From NCBI GenBank assembly GCA_964498725.1, contig CAZCHS010000022.1, positions 1-35,876 on the forward strand: DNA of 35,876 nt. The letters are read 5' to 3'. The position numbers and the translations under genes were made by a program. This document shows, one piece after another, positions 33,113 through 35,876 of this stretch (positions are counted from its first letter, which is position 1; each line of letters starts with the position of its first letter). The notes below the pieces were generated by a model that worked only from the letters and a program-made list of their open reading frames with translations, was not told the DNA's origin and searched no databases. Source of the stretch: JAFGTP01 sp964498725. Lineage in GTDB: Bacteria; Fidelibacterota; UBA2242; JAFGTP01.

Positions 33113-34537
33113 TTAATATAATTTTACAGTAAATTTTCCAAACCCCTGAAATTTAAGGCAGGTCATATTATTCATCAAAGGATCGCCTTCGTGGATCGCA
33201 TAATATTTGTCAGTGGGACGGCCCACAGCATTGTCCCAGCCGAACCCACGGCTGCCGCTGAAAGGCGTTTCACAGCGGTGATACCGCCCGAACAATCCTT
33301 TTTCCTCATCATAGACATAGGTTTCCAGCCAATCCATGGCCTTTTCCAGGTTCAGTAAATATTCGCCGGAAATATAGGTTTTGTCACCGGTTTGTGTCCA
33401 GTAAGCAAAAGCCGGCCAGGTGGCGAAAAAGAGGCCGTCCTCTTCCCATTTGGTAATGGGCCCGGCCATCAACTGCCCGAAAAATTCGCCTTCAGGTTCC
33501 TCGTAGCTGGTGTTGGGGTTCATGTTAGCGATTCTGACATGATCACCAGCTACTTTAGGCCAACCTGAATAACATAGATGAGATGTATTCATCCCACCAT
33601 CTCTATACCATAAGAGATAATAAATATATTGATTGGTGGAACGCATAAATCCGCCGTCCTGCATGGAAAGGGCAATGCGCTTATTTTTTTCAAGCAGTTT
33701 TTGCATTTCCGAATGGTTTTTTAATTGGAAGTTGCCGGTTTTTAAGGCGGCCGCTACTTTGGTTTCATTACTTTCAATCAGTTGCTGCTTATCAGATTTG
33801 GCAATCTCCCGGGCAAGATCATCGATACTTTTACATTCCAGTTCCGATGCAATGACCAGAAACTGCCCCGGCGCCATCTCCGCCCGGCAATAAGTGCTGC
33901 GGCCTTTGTCCCGGCCCACCTGGTGCCTGAATGCGCCGTCACCGTCACTGAGGATCGCGGCAAATTTAAAAGTCTTCCCTCTTTCGGCATGACGGACAAC
34001 AAATTCATTGTCATTATTGGCCAGAATTACATCTTCATTACCAGCCTGAAAATCCACCACGCCGCCTTCATTCTCAAACCAAATCACCATGACCGGCTTG
34101 TCAAAAATATTGACAAAATGGATTTTCTGGCCGGTATGATTGATTACCGAATAAAAGGGATCATAGTCGCAGTCCACAAAATCGCCAAATTTCTGGTGCG
34201 CCAGGTGAATATCTGTAAACACATTACAATGGTCATCGCGGTTGGAAAAATTCCGGTCCCGGTAATCCAGGGACTTCCAGGCCCGGGGAGAAATCCACAA
34301 TTGCAGATCGCTCCGGTCCACACAATATTCGATGCGCATACCATAGCGGTTTTGCATCAGAATAAAGGTTTCCGGATACTGCACACCATACTGGGAAGCA
34401 TTCATGAACAGCAGATTGTTCTGTTGGCTTTTTTCCTGTAAAAATGTATCATGCTGACCGCTTTGGGTATAGTTAAATAAGCACAAAAAGAGAAAAAATA
34501 GTAAAAAAGTTTGTAATTTTTTTTGTGTTGCTCTCAA
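33113..34537 (-). pseudogene. Probable C-terminally truncated (alpha/alpha)6-barrel glycosidase-like gene
   Basis: A 474-residue open frame starting with TTG (GGGGG 5-6 bases upstream) and an N-terminal hydrophobic signal. Residues 40-250 look like a beta-sandwich. From about 280 helical-barrel sequence begins (GGFMRSTNQYIYYLLWYRDGGMNTSHL, then LFFATWPAFAYWTQTGDK) as in (alpha/alpha)6 glycosidases. The frame stops soon after GFGWDNAVGRPTDKYY, where further barrel helices would be expected; the last residues LKFQGFGKFTVKLY look unlike this fold. A deletion removing the C-terminal third is the best explanation. It heads the operon with GH26 and the symporter. The family cannot be named. If the frame is intact, it is an unusual short member. 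Confidence 0.55.
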
Positions 34538-34772
34538 GAATTCCCCCTGATAAAAGACTCCCTCATCTCGCCCGTGTTATACTGTTACGTACTATACTGT
34601 AATATATAAAAACAGATCAGACAAAAAAAGGTTATTTTTGGTTTTTTTTAAGGCAATAGAAATGAAGGGATTATATTAATATTTATCATCATTTCTTTTT
34701 ACTTGATTTTAATAAAACCAGGGCTTAAAGTATGGAAAGTGATAAAATCGGGAAATAGTTGGTGATACTACC
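34538..34772. other. Divergent intergenic region
   Basis: An AT-rich gap between the saccharolytic operon (minus) and the integrase remnant (plus). It presumably holds both promoters. The paired TATACTGT boxes (34578-34600) are the only clear structure. Confidence 0.5.
34578..34600 (-). promoter_or_regulatory. Paired ACAGTATA boxes upstream of the mannan operon
   Basis: TATACTGT occurs at 34578-34585 and 34593-34600, 15 bases apart in the same orientation (ACAGTATA on the minus strand), separated by a TACGTA palindrome. They lie about 40-60 bases upstream of the first gene of the minus-strand operon. A pair of direct-repeat regulator sites is possible. Confidence 0.35.
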
Positions 34773-34954
34773 ATGGATAAAAAGGACAAAATTATCAAAA
34801 GGTACAGGAACTTGCTGGTACAAAAAAGATATAGTGACAGTACAATTAAATCCTATTGGGACATAGCAGTTCTAAAATAACAGAGATATATACTCATGGT
34901 TCGAAAAGAGCGATTGATAAAATCAACAACCCAATTGATGAATTTTTTAATTGA
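34773..34954 (+). pseudogene. Tyrosine recombinase (integron-type integrase) with internal deletion
   Basis: From ATG 34773 a 35-residue frame matches the N-terminal SAM-like domain of XerD/integron-type recombinases: KRYRNLLVQKRYSDSTIKSY. It stops at 34880. In another frame, 34874-34954 encodes KITEIYTHGSKRAIDKINNP then IDEFFN, the typical C-terminus including the catalytic tyrosine in IYTH. The central part, about 230 residues with the catalytic R, H and R, is missing, so it cannot be active. It sits immediately upstream of a cassette, where an integron integrase would be, transcribed in the same direction as the cassette. Bacteroidetes recombinases annotated as integron integrases share RYS-STIK-Y and TEIYTH motifs; this comparison is from memory. 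Confidence 0.8.
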
Positions 34955-34984
34955 AGGATACTATAAATGATAAAGAAAATATAT

Positions 34985-35033
34985 AAACAATTGTGTTTAT
35001 TCTGCCATATTGGTAGAATATATACAATTGTTT
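34985..35033 (+). terminator. Compound hairpin between integrase remnant and cassette
   Basis: The outer stem AAACAATTGT (34985-34994) pairs perfectly with ACAATTGTTT (35024-35033). An inner 9-bp stem TATTCTGCC/GGTAGAATA (34998-35006, 35012-35020) closes on ATATT. A TTTTT tract ends it. It may terminate the former integrase gene, or be a compact recombination site preceding the GTTGTGC core at 35044. Confidence 0.6.
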
Positions 35034-35044
35034 TTACACAAACG

Positions 35045-35801
35045 TTGTGCGAAATACAGAGAAGAGAACGGAAATTAAATGGCAAAAACATAAATTGGGG
35101 AAAAAATGAAGAAATTGGTTTTAATGCTAACAATAATAATACTTATCGTTTATGGAAAAGTAAATGGACAAAATAAAGGTGAAAGTCAGACAAATATAAA
35201 GTTTAGGCATTCGATTGAAATAAGTCCGCTTTCTCCTCTTTTTAAAATCTATGCTGTACAATACAATTATCTATTATCTGAGCGTAATGAAATAATGTTA
35301 GGTTTTGCCTATGCAAATATTAAGTATGATAAAGGTCGTTCTCATGCTCCGACTTTAATTCTTGGATACAGACGATTTTTTATGGAAAGGATTTCATATT
35401 GAATATCAATTATGGCCTGCTTATAATGATTACTTTGAAACAACTGAAAAAAAATATTATAGCGGATTTGAATTGTGGAACGAATTTAGAACAGGCTATC
35501 AGTTCGATTTCAAGTTAGGAAATATAGGCTTAACAGTAAACCCTCAATTGTTATGCGGTTTTGGTCTTTGGCCAGGTAATAAACCAGATAGTTTCATTGA
35601 AACAATGGAGAAGGATCCCGTCTTTATCTATCCGAACTTGTTTATTGGTATAAAATTTTAATTACTTTGGTACATACACACAACATCGTATATAAAACAT
35701 TTGGCAGTCAGCGGGTTACCATGCGTTTCGGCTCATATCAAAAGTAGTTGTAACTTGACAGGAACGTGCTTCGAAATGCCAAACGTTTCATATACTTACC
35801 G
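35045..35801 (+). mobile_element. Integron-like gene cassette
   Basis: A 757-bp unit bounded by cores GTTGTGC (35044-35050) and GTTATAC (35801-35807), cut between G and TT as integron recombinases do. It contains one gene and a 3' attC-like site (35678-35807). The left box of that site, ACACAAC, matches the complement of the cassette's own first core (GCACAAC) at 6 of 7 bases, as expected if the two meet in the excised circle. The recombinase next door is degenerate, so mobility would need one in trans. No second complete attC precedes it in the window. Confidence 0.7.
35106..35661 (+). pseudogene. Cassette gene, exported beta-barrel-like protein, frameshifted
   Basis: Two overlapping frames form one gene. 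Frame 1 (35106-35402) begins with a signal peptide (MKKLVLMLTIIILIVYGKVNG) and continues as amphipathic strands (IEISPLSPLFKIYAVQYNYLL, MLGFAYANIKY) to LILGYRRFF. The natural continuation, WKGFHIEYQLWPAYNDYF, is in the next frame (35362-35661), ending IYPNLFIGIKF. Dropping one T from the T6 run near 35376-35381 joins them, giving about 184 residues with the alternating pattern and C-terminal aromatic residue of an outer-membrane barrel. GGGG lies 5 bases before the ATG. It is either a sequencing indel or a decayed cassette gene. Function unknown. Confidence 0.65.
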
Positions 35802-35807
35802 TTATAC
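35678..35807 (+). repeat. attC-like recombination site
   Basis: 130 bases. Left R box ACACAAC (35678-35684), spacer ATCG, left arm TATATAAAACATTTGGCA (35689-35706), a variable centre of about 70 bases, right arm TGCCAAACGTTTCATATA (35777-35794, complementary at 16 of 18 positions), spacer, then right R box GTTATAC (35801-35807). The architecture and length match integron attC sites. The R-box consensus (GTTRTRC) differs at one position from GTTRRRY. Confidence 0.75.
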
Positions 35808-35876
35808 GACATATTACTCAGAGCAGACAAATTTATATATAGGAGAAGTCCCTTTTAATTATATGAATTTAATTAA
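35802..35876 (+). other. Start of a second cassette, cut by the window edge
   Basis: The sequence following the GTTATAC core contains AGGAG (35841-35845) and a possible ATG at 35863 (MNLI), continuing off the window. The spacing from AGGAG is long, so the start is tentative. Confidence 0.3.

Noticed and set aside
34894..35133. Minus-strand 79-residue open frame over the integrase remnant and hairpin
   Set aside because: It crosses the recombinase C-terminus and the nested hairpin and has no ribosome site; the plus-strand reading explains the sequence better.
1..35876. tRNA, rRNA or prophage genes
   Set aside because: No cloverleaf-like or rRNA-like segments and no phage structural genes were recognised on either strand.

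Overview
The window is a moderate-GC bacterial chromosome segment of the Bacteroidetes/Calditrichota/Marinimicrobia (FCB) type. This rests on a FISUMP (Fibrobacter succinogenes major paralogous) lipoprotein, GH97, many exported glycosidases and Cys-type sulfatases, and a Bacteroidetes-like integron recombinase remnant. Two traits argue against a textbook Bacteroidetes. Most genes have clear Shine-Dalgarno sequences (with some GTG and TTG starts), and the large saccharolytic region has no SusC/SusD pair and no TonB receptor. I place it in the FCB superphylum without naming a phylum.

Layout: every intact gene from 118 to 34537 is on the minus strand. (1) 118-6054: an SDR oxidoreductase, an NhaC-type Na+/H+ antiporter, an Orn/Lys/Arg decarboxylase with a pseudo-receiver domain, and an orphan cytoplasmic GAF-histidine kinase; this looks like pH/ion and stress physiology. 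(2) 6179-10524: an anaerobic nitrosative-stress module of Rrf2 regulator, 4Fe-4S protein, cupin and hybrid cluster protein (hcp), followed after a terminator by an orphan [NiFe]-hydrogenase small-subunit-like protein. (3) 11128-34537: about 23 kb of carbohydrate catabolism. It holds two GH26 mannanase paralogues (one without a signal peptide, one exported), a GH2 beta-mannosidase, a second GH2, a GH116-like protein, a GH97 of the Asp-nucleophile type, a DUF4380-like protein, two sulfatases flanking a FISUMP lipoprotein, a Gfo/Idh/MocA dehydrogenase, an MDR dehydrogenase, a GPH-type sugar symporter, deoC and a C-terminally truncated glycosidase-like gene. The simplest reading is breakdown of a mannose-rich, perhaps galactosylated or sulfated, polysaccharide, with import by the symporter and oxidation in the cytoplasm. 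(4) 34773-35876, plus strand: a decayed integron-like locus. It has N- and C-terminal scraps of a tyrosine recombinase, a strong hairpin, one complete cassette of about 757 bp bounded by GTTGTGC and GTTATAC core sites with a 130-bp attC-like site, a frameshifted beta-barrel-like cassette gene, and the start of a second cassette.

The intergenic gaps carry three dispersed repeat families: REP/BIME-like hairpins (10674-10848, 20754-20824, partial at 14780-14806), a TAACCTGAAT family (1-63, 4641-4690, 10991-11043, 11067-11130) and a GTCATTGCGAGG family (28161-28350). The last abuts the remnant of a gene once translationally coupled to a sulfatase. The most interesting parts are the integron-like cassette with its own core-site consensus, the sulfatase-FISUMP-sulfatase overlap, and the mannan locus without Sus components.
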